Shown here: positions 20,977 through 32,627 of the stretch, piece by piece | Numbering within the stretch: the stretch's first letter is position 1 | How the letters are laid out: each line of letters starts with the position of its first letter | Assembly: GCA_951799405.1 (NCBI GenBank) | Contig: OX637342.1 | Location: 15,361,298-15,425,297, forward strand | Source: Agapetus fuscipes | Taxonomy: Eukaryota; Arthropoda; Insecta; Trichoptera; Glossosomatidae | Reading direction: 5' to 3' | DNA length: 64,000 nucleotides | The notes under the pieces: model-generated | What the model was told of the DNA's origin: nothing | Database searches by the model: none | What the model saw: only the letters and a program-made list of their open reading frames with translations | Position numbers and translations under genes: made by a program

Positions 20977-21444
20977 AGCCGTATCTGAAAAGAAGCACTC
21001 ACTGATCTGTTAGAAAAAATTGTCGTCGCTCATGATCGAAGATAATTCTTTTACATTTATATTGTTTGAGGCTGATCAATATTAGAATAGTACATAATTT
21101 AAAAGGTATAGGTATGTGAATAGTTTAAACATGAATCATCTCTTTATTATATTGGTTGTAATATGTAATTAGTACGTGGGTTTGGACGGTAAATCTGTTT
21201 TTGGCAATGAACCATCTCGCTTCCCCAGGCGTGCCAATAATACAAACCGCAAGCCTGATTTATATGCTAAAATAACTAATATCAACGTAACTCTTAGAAC
21301 AAGCCTTCATAAACTCATATTCTGTACGTATATTACTGAAGGGTATTGATTACTATATTATATCATATAACAAATACCTACCAGTGTATTGTTTTGTCTT
21401 TTGATTTGTTTTTCGATTTTTTATTTCGATAAATGATTTTAACT
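20977..21444. other. No feature seen
   Basis: AT-rich non-coding DNA. Confidence 0.35.
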
Positions 21445-21760
21445 AACTATGATACTTTTGTGTTTTTTTAGGGTTCAAATAGTCTTAAAATTAAAAAAAA
21501 ATGGTCTTCTTTCATGGATGTTTATTTTACACTTAGATTTATATAACAATTTATATTTATTTTTAACAATTCACATTTATGGTTTAGCAATTTACATTTA
21601 TTTCACAGTTGGTTATCATTTAAACTATCTTTCTTGTTCAAAAGCCAAGCGTCGTATACTGACTCCTGCAAGCCACCAGCCGTCTTTTATATATTGCAGC
21701 GACAGTAGTTACTAGAAGCAAATTTTGCTGGAACCTTCCAGAAGAAAACATAATTTTATT
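21445..21760 (-). mobile_element. Diverged solo-LTR-like sequence
   Basis: The minus strand shows a TATA-like ATATATAAAAGACGG, an AATAAA cluster and GTGTAAAATAAAC. It ends with 'agaagacc', 'ttttaattttaagac' and 'tttgaaccct', the same series as the LTR at 45829. No intact ends or target duplication were found. Confidence 0.45.
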
Positions 21761-22443
21761 GGCAATGCAAAGAAATAAGAAAAAAACTAGCTACGAATAA
21801 TGCGTGTTTTTTATTTTTCTTTGTCAACATGTTTCAAAAAAGAACAATTCGGTAGATAGCCTAGTTTAAAGAGTACACTTGTTGTGATTTATCTAAATCT
21901 TGGTAGCGGCAAAGTATAATCAACCTATGAAACAAATAAAAACGCTGTCAGAGCCAAAAAAAACATTCGGATCCGATTAACATCAAGTTTCACATGAACT
22001 ATTCCAATAGTAACTTATTTGTTTCCGAAAAAAATATGGAAAACGGTTCAGATGTTAAGGAGTTCATAGGGAACAGACATACATAATGATCCGAAAAAAT
22101 TGTCTGACATCTAGTGACCGTAGTGGTAACCTTGTTTGTAATTAGCGGAGACACCAACCACAAGGACTGTGGCGCTCATTCCAATAATATATTTGGTCAA
22201 TAGTCTTGTTAAAAGAAACTGGAACTTGTTTTGTCATTTGTATTTTTTGCGATTCCTTCAGCTTTCGCAATGGATTATTCAATTTTTTTTTTTTTATTCC
22301 TACCTTCACCCGTTCATCCAAGATTCCCATCCCACGCAAACTTTGACAACATGCATTCAATATTATAAAGTCAATAGTTTTGTGTTGTGCAACTAAGATA
22401 TTTTTATGTTACTTTTTTGAGACAGATTGTTCCCTTGTTCCAG
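21761..22443. other. Presumed GPCR intron, no feature
   Basis: AT-rich. It ends in the pyrimidine-rich acceptor TGTTCCCTTGTTCCAG (22428-22443) that opens the first GPCR exon. Confidence 0.5.
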
Positions 22444-22560
22444 GCCCTGCTGCGTGGAGCCCTCAGCCAGCAGAGTGCAGTGATCTTGGTGTGCATGGCC
22501 ATAGATCGCTACGTGTGCCTTCTGCATCCGACACGCTATCACAGGCACTCCAGCAAGAAG
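22444..22560 (+). CDS. Class A GPCR, exon with TM3 end and DRY motif
   Basis: This 117-nt exon encodes 39 residues in phase 0. It is bounded by the acceptor ...TTGTTCCAG and the donor AAG|GTAAAC. It starts ALLRGALSQQSAVIL and continues VCMAIDRYVCLLHPTRYHRH. The D-R-Y triad at exon residues 21-23 closes TM3, and the basic ICL2 follows (HPTRYHRHSSKK). DRY is the G-protein coupling switch of rhodopsin-like receptors. The TM3 disulfide cysteine, normally 25 residues before the Arg, would lie in the preceding exon, which was not found in this window. GC content is clearly higher than the surrounding DNA. The protein is a plasma-membrane receptor. The ligand class cannot be read from this part, and I do not assign a family member. 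Confidence 0.88.
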
Positions 22561-23834
22561 GTAAACCATAGACTGAATCTCTAAAGTAGAACGTGAAGGG
22601 TCAAAAAAAAACGAAAGAAAATGCTCAAAGAGATTTGAAATACACTGGAAATTGTTTAATCACTTACCCGACATATGTATATTGTCCTGTCTTAATTGCA
22701 ATCAATGTGATAGTGGCATATTTGTGAAAAAATGGCTTACAGAAAGGAAATTTGGAAAAAGGTTCGTTTGCTAAGCAATCAAACTGAAAAATTTACACCG
22801 ATTTAAAAAAATCAAGTAAAACCCTGAATTTTTCAGTTTGGGCATGTGGATAGTCAAGGATTTATATCAAATTTCCATACAAAAACAACGCTTAGCTTGT
22901 ATCAAATTTGAAATTATTTTGCGATAATTAACAAACTTATGGGTAACGTAAATTTCCTAGAAAAAATATCATTTAGGGATGAAAAACTAACAAATCGCTT
23001 GAGCTCGAGAACTCGAGTGATGCGATTACCAACACATGGTATTTCATTTTTATTATCAAGACTATGTGTTTATTTTACCTAATTGGTAGTAAAAACAAAA
23101 TATTATTTTACAAAAAGAAGGGAAAACATTCATTAAAAGTCAAAGGGGATATTGGAATCACAAACAAAAACCAAACCAAAAATCAATAAATAACAGCGTT
23201 CATAATATTTTCAAAGTCCATAATATTTAGTTTTTCGAACTAGAGCTGTTTATTTTATTCATTAAAGACTCTTTTAAACATAAATACACTTACAAGTTTG
23301 TTGTGCACATTATAAAAATACCATGTATGTATAACAAAATTCAACGGTTTTTATATTGAAGTCTTTATTTAAGTCAAAGATTCATAAAAACGCAGACATG
23401 TAAAAAGCGAGCGCAGAAAACATGTCCCGTTATTTTCAAACATTTTTACGCTGTCACATTTTCTATCCTAAATGTGAAATAATAGATTTACGTTCAAATT
23501 GATTTAGGGGCGTAGAATAAATAAATAAAAAGCCAGCGCGGTGAAAATGTCAAATGAGAAATTTAATATAAAAAGTTTGTTGTAATTTTTTTTTTGTTTT
23601 GCCTTTTTTCGCTCGTGGAATTTTTGCCGCGGTTCCACACTGCCAGGAAGTAAACATGAAGAAGTGAAAAAAAAACCCGCGAAACGGGGGGTTGGGAGTA
23701 GGGAATGAAAGTATTAAATGTTTTGACTAGCCGAAAAATAAAAGAAATTGTGAATTTTATTCGTTATAATACCTTGATTTCTTTATTTGAATTGCCGGTT
23801 TAATAGTTATTTTGTATTTTAATAATAATATTAG
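22561..23834. other. GPCR intron, start; no repeat assigned
   Basis: First part of the ~29.6-kb intron between the TM3 and TM4 exons. It is AT-rich with many homopolymer runs. Nothing recognisable on either strand. Confidence 0.5.
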
Positions 23835-23925
23835 GATGATTTATTTGGTGAGCGCTGTTTTTTGTGAATCACACTTCAACAGCGCTCTGCAAGCTTGGTC
23901 GTCGCATTTTCCCTAACTTTTTAAG
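23835..23925 (-). repeat. SINE-Q 3' tail
   Basis: 'gatttatttggtgagcgctg', 'gaatcacacttcaacagcgc' and 'aagcttggtcgtcgc', the inverse of the SINE-Q 3' end. Confidence 0.75.
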
Positions 23926-24130
23926 TTGGTGTGACGCTGGCTATCCATATTTACTTCCAAAATATGTTACACTTTACCAATGCTACTTCTGTTTCAGGAA
24001 AGTCGGCAAGAGTGACGGCGCTTGCAATATTAAATTATGATTTGGGTTTTTACTTTGTAATTATACATGTTGGATACGTGTGCGCGAACTTAAACGTGTC
24101 TGCTTGTGAATATACGTTTACATATTCATA
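23926..24130 (+). repeat. Diverged SINE-T
   Basis: 'gttggtgtgacgctggc', 'ctgtttcaggaaagtcggca', 'gtgtctgcttgtgaatat'. No TTAGAT tail. Confidence 0.65.
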
Positions 24131-24474
24131 AAGAACATCCCAAATAGAACATCCTTTATTACATTGCCCTTCGTCGTCGTCATTCGTCGTCGAGTTTCGA
24201 TTTTCAAAATCAATGCCATCACAGCAGATGAAACACATTCATACTCTATAGCAAATTAATTTTTGTATATATGCTGCAATGCGGCGAGCTTACGCGTGTG
24301 TGTTTACAAATGTATGAAATCTTTTAGGAATTAATCTGTTTGTTCATACTAAAAATGTATGGAACAATATTGACATCTAGCGGCAAAACTTAAAAGTTTT
24401 TTTTACATTTTCTTTTATTTCATGCAAATTAAAAATAAAAAAAAAGCCAAATAAAAATGGATTTCAATCTGTAA

Positions 24475-24797
24475 TCTAAGTTGCAAACATATATAACATT
24501 TGAGATTCATATTACATGCATTCTTACGAGCAGACATGTATAAGTTCTAATCTAATCTAATCTAAGCTGCAAAGATATATATCATTTAAGATTTATATTA
24601 AATGCATTCCCACAAGCAGATATGTATAAGTTCCCGCTTACATATGCTGCATGTGTACTTACAACATAACAGCCCATTCCAAATGAACATAAGCCCTGCA
24701 ACTCTTGCCAACCTTCCCTGAAACAAAGGTGAATTTGCAAAGTAAACCATTTTTTAAAGTATGGGTGGTCAGCCTCATACCAACCTATAAGTCAAGA
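24475..24797 (-). repeat. Two adjacent SINE-T copies
   Basis: A 3' fragment at 24475-24548 is followed by a complete copy at 24549-24797 with three ATCTA repeats at its 3' end. They abut the satellite array and may be its source. Confidence 0.8.
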
Positions 24798-24823
24798 AAA
24801 TTATTTTGTGTATTTCTTTACAT

Positions 24824-27670
24824 AATCTAAGTTGCAAAGATACATACCATTTAAGATTCATATTAAATGCATTCCCACACGCAGACAGGTACAAGTTCAC
24901 GCTTACAAATGCCAAATGTGGACTTGCAAAATAAAAAAACTAATCTCAAATGAACATAAGCCCTGCAACTTTTGCCGACTTTTCCTCAAACAGAGATAAA
25001 ATTTGCATGGTAAACCATTGCTTACAGTATGGGTGGTCAGCCACATACTAACCTTTTAGTCAAGGAAATTATTTTGTTTAGTTCTATAATCTAAGTTGCA
25101 AAGATACATACCATTTGAGATTCATATTAAATGCATTCCCACAAGCAGACAGGTACAAGTTCACGCTTACAAATGCCCAATGTGGACTTGCAAAATAAAA
25201 AAAACTAATCTCAAATGAACATAAGCCCTGCAACTCTTGCCGACTTTTCCTCAAACAGAGATAAAATTTGCATTGTGAACCATTGCTTACAGTATGGGTG
25301 GTCAGCCACATACTAACCTTTTAGTCAAGGAAATTATTTTGTTTAGTTCATTAATCTAAGTTGCAAAGATACATACCATTTGAGATTCATATTAAATGCA
25401 TTCCCACAAGCAGACAGGTATAAGTTCGCGCTTACAAATGCCCCATGTGGACTTATAAAATAAAAAACTAATCTCAAATGAACATAAGCCCTGCAACTCT
25501 TGCCGACTTTTCCTCAAACAGAGATAAAATTTTCATTGTAAACCATTCTTACAGTATGGGTGGTCAGCCACATACTAACCTATAAGTCAAGGAAATTATT
25601 TTATTAAGTTCTATAATCTAAGTTGCAAAGATACATACCATTTGAGATTCATATTAAATGCATTCCCACAAGCAGACAGGTATAAGTTCGCGCTTACAAA
25701 TGCCCCATGTGGACTTATAAAATAAAAAACTAATCTCAAATGAACATAAGCCCTGCAACTCTTGCCGACTTTTCCTCAAACAGAGATAAAATTTTCATTG
25801 TAAACCATTCTTACAGTATGGGTGGTCAGCCACATACTAACCTATAAGTCAAGGAAATTATTTTATTAAGTTCTATAATCTAAGTTGCAAAGATACATAC
25901 CATTTGAGATTCATATTAAATGCATTCCCACACGCAGACAGGTACAAGTTCACGCTTACAAATGCCCAATGTGGACTTGCAAAATAAAAAAACTAATCTC
26001 AAATGAACATAAGCCCTGCAACTTTTGCCGACTTTTCCTCAAACAGAGATAAAATTTGCATGGTAAACCATTGCTTACAGTATGGGTGGTCAGCCACATA
26101 CTAACCTTTTAGTCAAGGAAATTATTTTGTTTAGTTCTATAATCTAAGTTGCAAAGATACATACCATTTGAGATTCATATTAAATGCATTCCCACAAGCA
26201 GACAGGTACAAGTTCACGCTTACAAATGCCCAATGTGGACTTGCAAAATAAAAAAAACTAATCTCAAATGAACATAAGCCCTGCAACTCTTGCCGACTTT
26301 TCCTCAAACAGAGATAAAATTTGCATTGTGAACCATTGCTTACAGTTTGGGTGGTCAGCCACATACTAACCTTTTAGTCAAGGAAATTATTTTGTTTAGT
26401 TCATTAATCTAAGTTGCAAAGATACATACCATTTGAGATTCATATTAAATGCATTCCCACAAGCAGACAGGTATAAGTTCGCGCTTACAAATGCCCCATG
26501 TGGACTTATAAAAAAAAAAAACAAATTTAAAATGAACATAAGCCCTGCAACTCTTGCCGACTTTTCCTCAAACAGAGATAAAATTTTCATTGTAAACCAT
26601 TCTTACAGTATGGGTGGTCAGCCACATACTAACCTATAAGTCAAGGAAATTATTTTATTAAGTTCTATAATCTAAGTTGCAAAGATACATACCATTTGAG
26701 ATTCATATTAAATGCATTCCCACAAGCAGACAGGTATAAGTTCGCGCTTACAAATGCCCCATGTGGACTTATAAAATAAAAAACTAATCTCAAATGAACA
26801 TAAGCCCTGCAACTCTTGCCGACTTTTCCTCAAACAGAGATAAAATTTTCATTGTAAACCATTCTTACAGTATGGGTGGTCAGCCACATACTAACCTATA
26901 AGTCAAGGAAATTATTTTATTAAGTTCTATAATCTAAGTTGCAAAGATACATACCATTTGAGATTCATATTAAATGCATTCCCACACGCAGACAGGTACA
27001 AGTTCACGCTTACAAATGCCCAATGTGGACTTGCAAAATAAAAAAACTAATCTCAAATGAACATAAGCCCTGCAACTTTTGCCGACTTTTCCTCAAACAG
27101 AGATAAAATTTGCATGGTAAACCATTGCTTACAGTATGGGTGGTCAGCCACATACTAACCTTTTAGTCAAGGAAATTATTTTGTTTAGTTCTATAATCTA
27201 AGTTGCAAAGATACATACCATTTGAGATTCATATTAAATGCATTCCCACAAGCAGACAGGTACAAGTTCACGCTTACAAATGCCCAATGTGGACTTGCAA
27301 AATAAAAAAAACTAATCTCAAATGAACATAAGCCCTGCAACTCTTGCCGACTTTTCCTCAAACAGAGATAAAATTTTCATGGTAAACCATTCTTACAGTA
27401 TGGGTGGTCAGCCACATACTAACCTATAAGTCAAGGAAATTATTTTATTAAGTTCTATAATCTAAGTTGCAAAGATACATACCAATCGAGATTCATATTA
27501 AATGCATTCCCACAAGCAGACATTTATAAGTTCGCGCTTACACATAATGCATGTTGACTTACAACATAAAAACCCAATCTCAAATTAATATAAGCCCTGC
27601 AACTCTTGCCAATCTTCCCTGAAACACAGCTGAAATCTTCAAAGTGAACCATTTTTAAACTATGGGTGGT
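24824..27670 (-). repeat. SINE-T satellite: ~11 tandem monomers in a 4-mer higher-order repeat
   Basis: Head-to-tail monomers of about 263 bp start near 24824, 25087, 25353, 25615, 25877, 26143, 26405, 26668, 26931, 27193 and 27455. Each is a SINE-T body plus a linker such as 'aaattattttgtttagttc'. Two types alternate in pairs. Type A has 'acaagttcacgcttac', 'cccaatgtggacttgc' and 'aaccttttagtcaagg'. Type B has 'tataagttcgcgcttac', 'ccccatgtggacttat' and 'aacctataagtcaagg'. The A-A-B-B block repeats every 1053-1054 bp (24824, 25877, 26931) with near identity. The last monomer (27455-27670) is diverged. Confidence 0.95.
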
Positions 27671-27769
27671 CGATTTTCTTATACAAAGGCTGCATGTTTT
27701 TATTTTACATGTTTTCCGAATTTTAACGCGAGGAAACTATGCGCAATATACACATTCACCAAATGTTAA

Positions 27770-27900
27770 GGGGTTGGGCTGCGTAGCAGCCAGGGGCAAC
27801 GCCCCTAGTCTTCTTTGAAACTCAGACTATTTCAAGCATAGCGCCGCGCCGCGCCGGCATTGCACTGCCGTGCAATACTCATATTTACCTACTCCCGCTA
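27770..27900. other. GC-rich island with a strong stem-loop
   Basis: CCAGGGGCAACGCCCCTAG forms a 6-bp GC stem (AGGGGC/GCCCCT). It is followed by GCGCCGCGCCGCGCCGGC and a TTGCACTGCCGTGCAA palindrome. It is strongly out of character with its AT-rich flanks. No open frame or known RNA was recognised. Confidence 0.5.
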
Positions 27901-28850
27901 ATGCCGCTATACCTACTCATTGTACTTAAACTGTAGAAAACATTCATATTGTTAAAATGTATATGCGATAGATTCCTATTATTGGAGCATTGAAGATACT
28001 TATGTATTTGTATTATGTGTTTTGTGTATGTGCAACTCTTTTGTTCTGTTGGCGTCTTTATTTAAAATAAAATAAATAAAAAAATAAATTATAAAATTTA
28101 CGCAGACAATTGTTCGCCCGCTTATCAACACCAAAGCATGCTCATTTGCTTCAATCAAAATTCGCCTTAAATACAAAGCGCTGAAGTAAGGTTGAGAGTT
28201 CACTATAGCGTGTCTGGATGTATGAATGTATTCAGTATATTCTGGAAGACTCCAGACACATGACTTAGATAATTATTATCTTTAACGATTTCAACTACCA
28301 ATTAGAACTGTAACAGTCAAACATTTGTTCTTCTTGAAGTGTTACTTCTAACGAAGATCGGTATTTATCATTTTGACCTTAGATGTTGCGGCTTGAAAAA
28401 GGGATTAGATGCTTTAGCTAAGTCCATCATTTTACAATACGAATATTATACGAAGTTAGCTTTTTTTTAGAATATTCGAATAAAAAATATTTTCCAAACC
28501 AACGATAAAGAAGAAAGAAGGGAGAAATATGGACGTTACAAATGACGTAGAGGAGAGAGGAGCTAGTGACCGAAATTCATCTTTAATAAAAACAAAGAAA
28601 AAAACACTCCGGCGTCAGTGATACATGAAAAGTCGTAATTTATATTAGAGACTCGTGGACAGAAGGATACTTTGTATTGCGTAGATATGAATTGCTCTTT
28701 TGTCTTTTTGATGCTAAAATTTGACTCTGAAAATTTGCTTTTTCGTAGGCTCTTTTTTAGATTATAAGAAAACTTTGCGACACGAATTTCATTCCGAATT
28801 TCATATCTTTGATGACATTTTTTTTTCAATGGGAGTTTTAAGCTTTCTAT
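27901..28850. other. No feature seen
   Basis: Intronic AT-rich DNA. A 109-codon minus-strand frame (28563-28892) is Lys/Ser-rich and overlaps the inverted-repeat element, so it is not taken as a gene. Confidence 0.35.
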
Positions 28851-28856
28851 TATTTG

Positions 28857-29134
28857 CTTGATTTTCTGGTTCCGAGTTTTGACCGTGGTCAATGTTTTTG
28901 CTTGTCTTCTTCTTTTTTCTTTTTATTCTTTCTTGAAGACTTTCTTGAAGACTTTAGCTGAAAGTCTTCAAGAAAGTCTTCAAGAAAGAATAAAAAGAAA
29001 AAAGAAGAAGACAAGCAAAAACATGGACCAAGCTGAAAGTCTTCAAGAAAGTCTTCAAGAAAGAATAAAAAGAAAAAAGAAGAAGACAAGCAAAAACATG
29101 GACCACGGTCAAAACCTAGAACCAGAAAATCAAG
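28857..29134. repeat. Foldback element: one inverted and two direct copies
   Basis: The left arm 28857-28955 is the near-perfect inverse of 29036-29134 (99 bp). Between them, 28961-29030 is a direct repeat of the first ~70 bp of the right arm, and both direct copies are preceded by AGCTG. The units are rich in AAGTCTTCAAGAAAGTC and AAAAAGAAAAAAGAAG. The long frames through it are consequences of the structure. Confidence 0.9.
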
Positions 29135-29424
29135 CATCTAGATCCGGCCGTGAAAGCCTAAAAACATTTCTATTATTTATTTGTAAATTCTTTGTCTTTA
29201 TGATACTCTATTACATATTAAAATAAATTTTAAATTAATTACAGTTTATCAGATATTTCAAACAACTTGTGTGTTTTCTTTTATTATTCTTGACGTTTCG
29301 TTTAGAAGGCGCCCTTGTTACTTAATTGTCAAGGATGAACTATTGAAAGTTACCCTGTAACGTAATAAAAAACCACTTTTGTGCTCTTTCGGATTTGACC
29401 ATGTTCTATTTGCAGCTCCCACAT

Positions 29425-29470
29425 CTGCAGACGTTTCGCTTTCACGAGCAGAAAGCATCTTCAAGGCGAG
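29425..29470 (-). ncRNA. Hammerhead-like motif
   Basis: The minus strand reads CTTGAAGATG, a stem II with GCTTTC/GAAAGC, then GAAACGTCTGCAGA. It is homologous to 49910-49960, including flanking 'tgcagctc' and 'caaggcgag'. The first core base step (CTTGAAGA for CTGANGA) departs from the canonical core. Confidence 0.4.
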
Positions 29471-29579
29471 TTTTCAAAGTGCCGAGGCGGTTTTCGTTGT
29501 TGTTTCGTCGTTGTTTTGGGACCTGTAACGGTTTGTCATTTATCGGAATAATTTAAGTTTTGTAAAAGTGTTTTATCTT

Positions 29580-29720
29580 GTTAAACTATTCTCTTAATAA
29601 TGGTGGAATAACATCAAAAGCTGTCAAGGAAATAAATCAACTCGTAAAGAAAAAAATTGTACTTTATTTTTACATGATTCATTTAAAATATTTTTTAACC
29701 CTTGAAAACCCTTCTTATAA
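29580..29720 (+). repeat. CTTGATAATG-type element
   Basis: 'attctcttaataatggtgg', 'ataacatcaaaag', 'ctgtcaaggaaataaatc', 'aactcgtaaag'. Matches 47165, 56735 and the inverse of 63350 in order. See findings for the shared fold. Confidence 0.5.
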
Positions 29721-30097
29721 AAATCTTTTCAAAATTTGAGTTATTGCCTTTGTCTGAAGCACATCATTTATTTATTTAATTACGTAATTTTCCGCATGAT
29801 TTCTTGTTGACAAATCTCCACACGAGAAGTATGACGCCCATTTCCGGTTTTTCTCCGTGTGACATTTTGATACATGCCCCCAAGCACCGACATGGCCTAA
29901 GTGACAACACAAAATATGAGGTTTGTCCGGACCAACTGCATTTGTCTCGAGCAAATGAAACATAACATAACATAACAACGATAGCATTAGGTTTCTTTTA
30001 TTTCATTCCCAGTCTGCTGTTTTATTTACCAAACTAAACAAAAATATTATTTTACGTTCATTTCTCCCTAACCATAGAAATCCTTTTGAGATCTTTG
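29721..30097. other. No feature seen
   Basis: Mixed-composition intronic DNA. Confidence 0.3.
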
Positions 30098-30755
30098 TAG
30101 TCCGGTCGATAGTTCACTTGGTAGAGGGCTTGTATTCCATGTCGTGAGCTCGGATTCGAACTCTATTAAGGGTGTCAGAAATGATTTCTCAGAAGTGTTG
30201 ATTTCAAAACCCAAAATAAAATACCGGCAAGGTTTACTCAATTTTTTTTTAAATAAAAAACTTTGTTTAAATTCACTGTGAGTGAGTTTAAACAAATGCT
30301 TTTATTTTTTTTTTAATTGTGAAGATGAACTTTCAGGGAAGGTCGGCAAAAGCTGTGGGGCTTATATTCATTTGAGGTTTGGATTTTATTTGTAAGAAGG
30401 TACACATTCAGCATTTGTAAGCGCGAACTACACGTGTTTGTTTGTGGGCATACATCTGAGAGCTTTAAATGAATATGTCCTTGCAACTTAGATTATAGAT
30501 AATTATACAACTTTCACAAAGTTACTGCACAAAATCTAGATAATATAAGGTTTACTCAGCCTTCACAAGAAATGAGTACCAGCCCCCTCCGGAGCTGGGA
30601 AACCCCCACTTCAACCGAATTGGTTGGCGTAAGGTTGGCCCTTTTGCCTGTAAAAATAAATAAGGTTCTGCTCACCACATGCGAAACCGTTCGGGAATAA
30701 CGTGGCAAGAAGTTACATTATATGTATAGTGTAGTTGCGTTTTTATGCGTAGGAT
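30098..30755 (+). mobile_element. SINE-G split by a SINE-T insertion
   Basis: The head and body lie at 30098-30240 (box A TAGTTCACTTGGTAGAG) and the rest at 30547-30755. A 12-bp direct repeat, AAGGTTTACTCA, stands at both edges of the insertion (30229-30240 and 30547-30558) and is single in intact SINE-G copies. Confidence 0.88.
30241..30546 (+). mobile_element. SINE-T-containing insertion, 306 bp, with 12-bp TSD
   Basis: A ~85-bp AT-rich lead and a 5'-truncated SINE-T (30328-30505) with 'acttagattatagata' at its 3' end, then ~40 bp before the second target repeat. The long duplication fits LINE-mediated insertion. Confidence 0.8.
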
Positions 30756-30759
30756 GTAT

Positions 30760-31374
30760 AGCATACATCAAGATTAATTCAATTAACATCATGGTTTATT
30801 TTGCTGGTTCATGATATCGTATTAAATAAATAAAAAATAGATAGAAATAGAATAAAGACGAATTTGTAAACAATCCATATAAATTTTATTCACTTGTTTC
30901 AAGTTTGTCGTTTTTTGGCCGGACTTTGAAGGCTGAGTAAGCTGTGTCGCAGTCTGCCGGTCTGAATTTGCATCGCAGAATTGGCGCGGACAGTAAAAAA
31001 GTTTGCGAATAAAGTCCAAATTGGGATTCAGCAAATGATTTGGGAAGCAATGAAGACCTATTGGAAGTTTTTGGGGTCTTGCTATAAACTTTAACCCAAA
31101 TTCTGTGACGAAAACAAAGAAGTTTGCGTGAACATCTTATACACGCATTACCAATTTTTAGGGGTTTTGTTTCAAAGATTTATGTTTCTTTTCGGATGGT
31201 GATAATTTTGTGGCTGGAAATTTTATCTTATTGTTTGCACTTCAAAGTTCAACCTTCATAATTTTATTACACGTGTTTTCCAAATGTTCACATCTCACAA
31301 AATTTAATTTAATTTATATTGGTTTATTAAACAACAACAAAAAAATTCTGTTAAGTCCAATTTAGTATTTTCTT
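30760..31374. other. No feature seen
   Basis: Intronic AT-rich DNA. Confidence 0.35.
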
Positions 31375-31835
31375 GCTTGGTTCACTTTCGCCAATACCAC
31401 CCCAGTTTCAGGGAAACGTGGCAGGAATTGCAGTTTTTATTTTTATGTGAGGTTTGACTTATTTTGTATGTATACATGCAGCTTGTGTAAGTAACACATA
31501 TTCTCGAACTTACACATATTCTCCAAGCTACCCGTGATCAACAATTGCAACAATCCTACAAGGAGCGCCACTCGAGGTATACTATTAGCTTCAGTAACAT
31601 CGAACCACTAACAGTCATGTTCACACCTCTATCCTAGAGGCTTTGTTTTATCATGCCGTTGTTTATACTTCACGGGACGGCTTTCCGCCAATTGCTTTGT
31701 GTGAGGGTCTATATGCTGGTTCTTCTGACAAATACATACAGGACAGGTATCAGGAGGATTTGAGCAGTACCTGCCTGTGGGCATGCATCAAATATAAATG
31801 TCATTGAATCTCGGTATATTTGTGAAACTTAGAGT
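31375..31835 (+). repeat. SINE-T split by an unclassified insertion
   Basis: SINE-T 5' part at 31375-31500 and 3' part at 31770-31835 ('gcctgtgggcatgcatcaaa'). The ~270 bp between includes blocks shared with 54085-54150 ('cccgtgatc', 'cgaggtat') and with 60045-60110 ('acatacaggacag'). Confidence 0.55.
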
Positions 31836-31839
31836 ACAT

Positions 31840-32299
31840 AAATGAGTTTTCATCTGCATATTTTGGTGGGGTTAGTTAGTGTTTTTTTGTCAAAGCATCA
31901 CAAGCTATTCAAAAAATTTCACCAGATCATCGCTACATCGTTATGTGGCATTTAGCGCCTCACATCCTACCGGTTCTCTTTAGGGGTGGGAGTGAATATT
32001 TCACCCTCAACGTCTATTTAGTGAAAACTTTGGCATTCACCCCCGCAGGGCATAAAAACATTCCAGCCCTTACAAAATAGCCAACATTGGCGTAGCTCCC
32101 TCTCCGTGGTACGTCCACGTCCAACTAACAAGCCATCAGTCACTGGGATGGCTTAATCTATTATGAATAAACTTGTGGAATGGATGCCTGGATGAAAAAC
32201 TATAGATTACTCTGGGGGAAAAACATGATAAATACAGTCGTGAAAATCGATGATAAAATGGAACTAAATGTTATTACTTCTGTCTCTTATGTTAATAGA
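31840..32299. other. Unclassified
   Basis: Moderately GC-rich between 31940 and 32150 but without an open frame or recognised repeat. Confidence 0.3.
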
Positions 32300-32438
32300 A
32301 AATCTAAGTAGCAATAATATGCTTACTTTTGAGAGTCAAGTGCATGCTCACAAACAGAGACGGGTAAGTTCGCGCTTACACATGCCGCATGTGGACTTAC
32401 AACATAAAAACCCCATGTCAAATGAACATGAGCCCTGA
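32300..32438 (-). repeat. SINE-T 3' half
   Basis: 'ctcacaaacagagacgggta', 'ttcgcgcttacacatgccgc', 'aaatgaacatgagccctg'. 5' part absent. Confidence 0.7.
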
Positions 32439-32627
32439 ATGAATCTAAAAAGTAAAATGAAACGCAAAAAGAAGAAAACGAAGATTTTAGATGTATTAAT
32501 TTTGTAGTCTTTGATCTTATAAAATAGAAAATCAAATTTGATTTTTCATTTTTATCCTGTTCAGAATGGATCAGTTTGGCATTGTCCTGTCAATGTCCCA
32601 TGTAGCGTGTGAACATTTAAATATTTT

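Noticed and set aside
25084..26639. Repeated minus-strand frames with HWAFVSVNLYLSACGNAF
   Set aside because: Translation of SINE-T monomers. The same string appears wherever the SINE is inserted and has no conserved start or stop.
24824..27670. CRISPR-like array
   Set aside because: The ~263-bp units have no short repeat-spacer alternation and are SINE-derived in a eukaryotic intron.
28858..29226. 122-codon frame with repeated SLQESLQERIKRKKKKTS
   Set aside because: It runs through a foldback repeat and its inverse is also open, so the frame reflects the repeat, not a protein.
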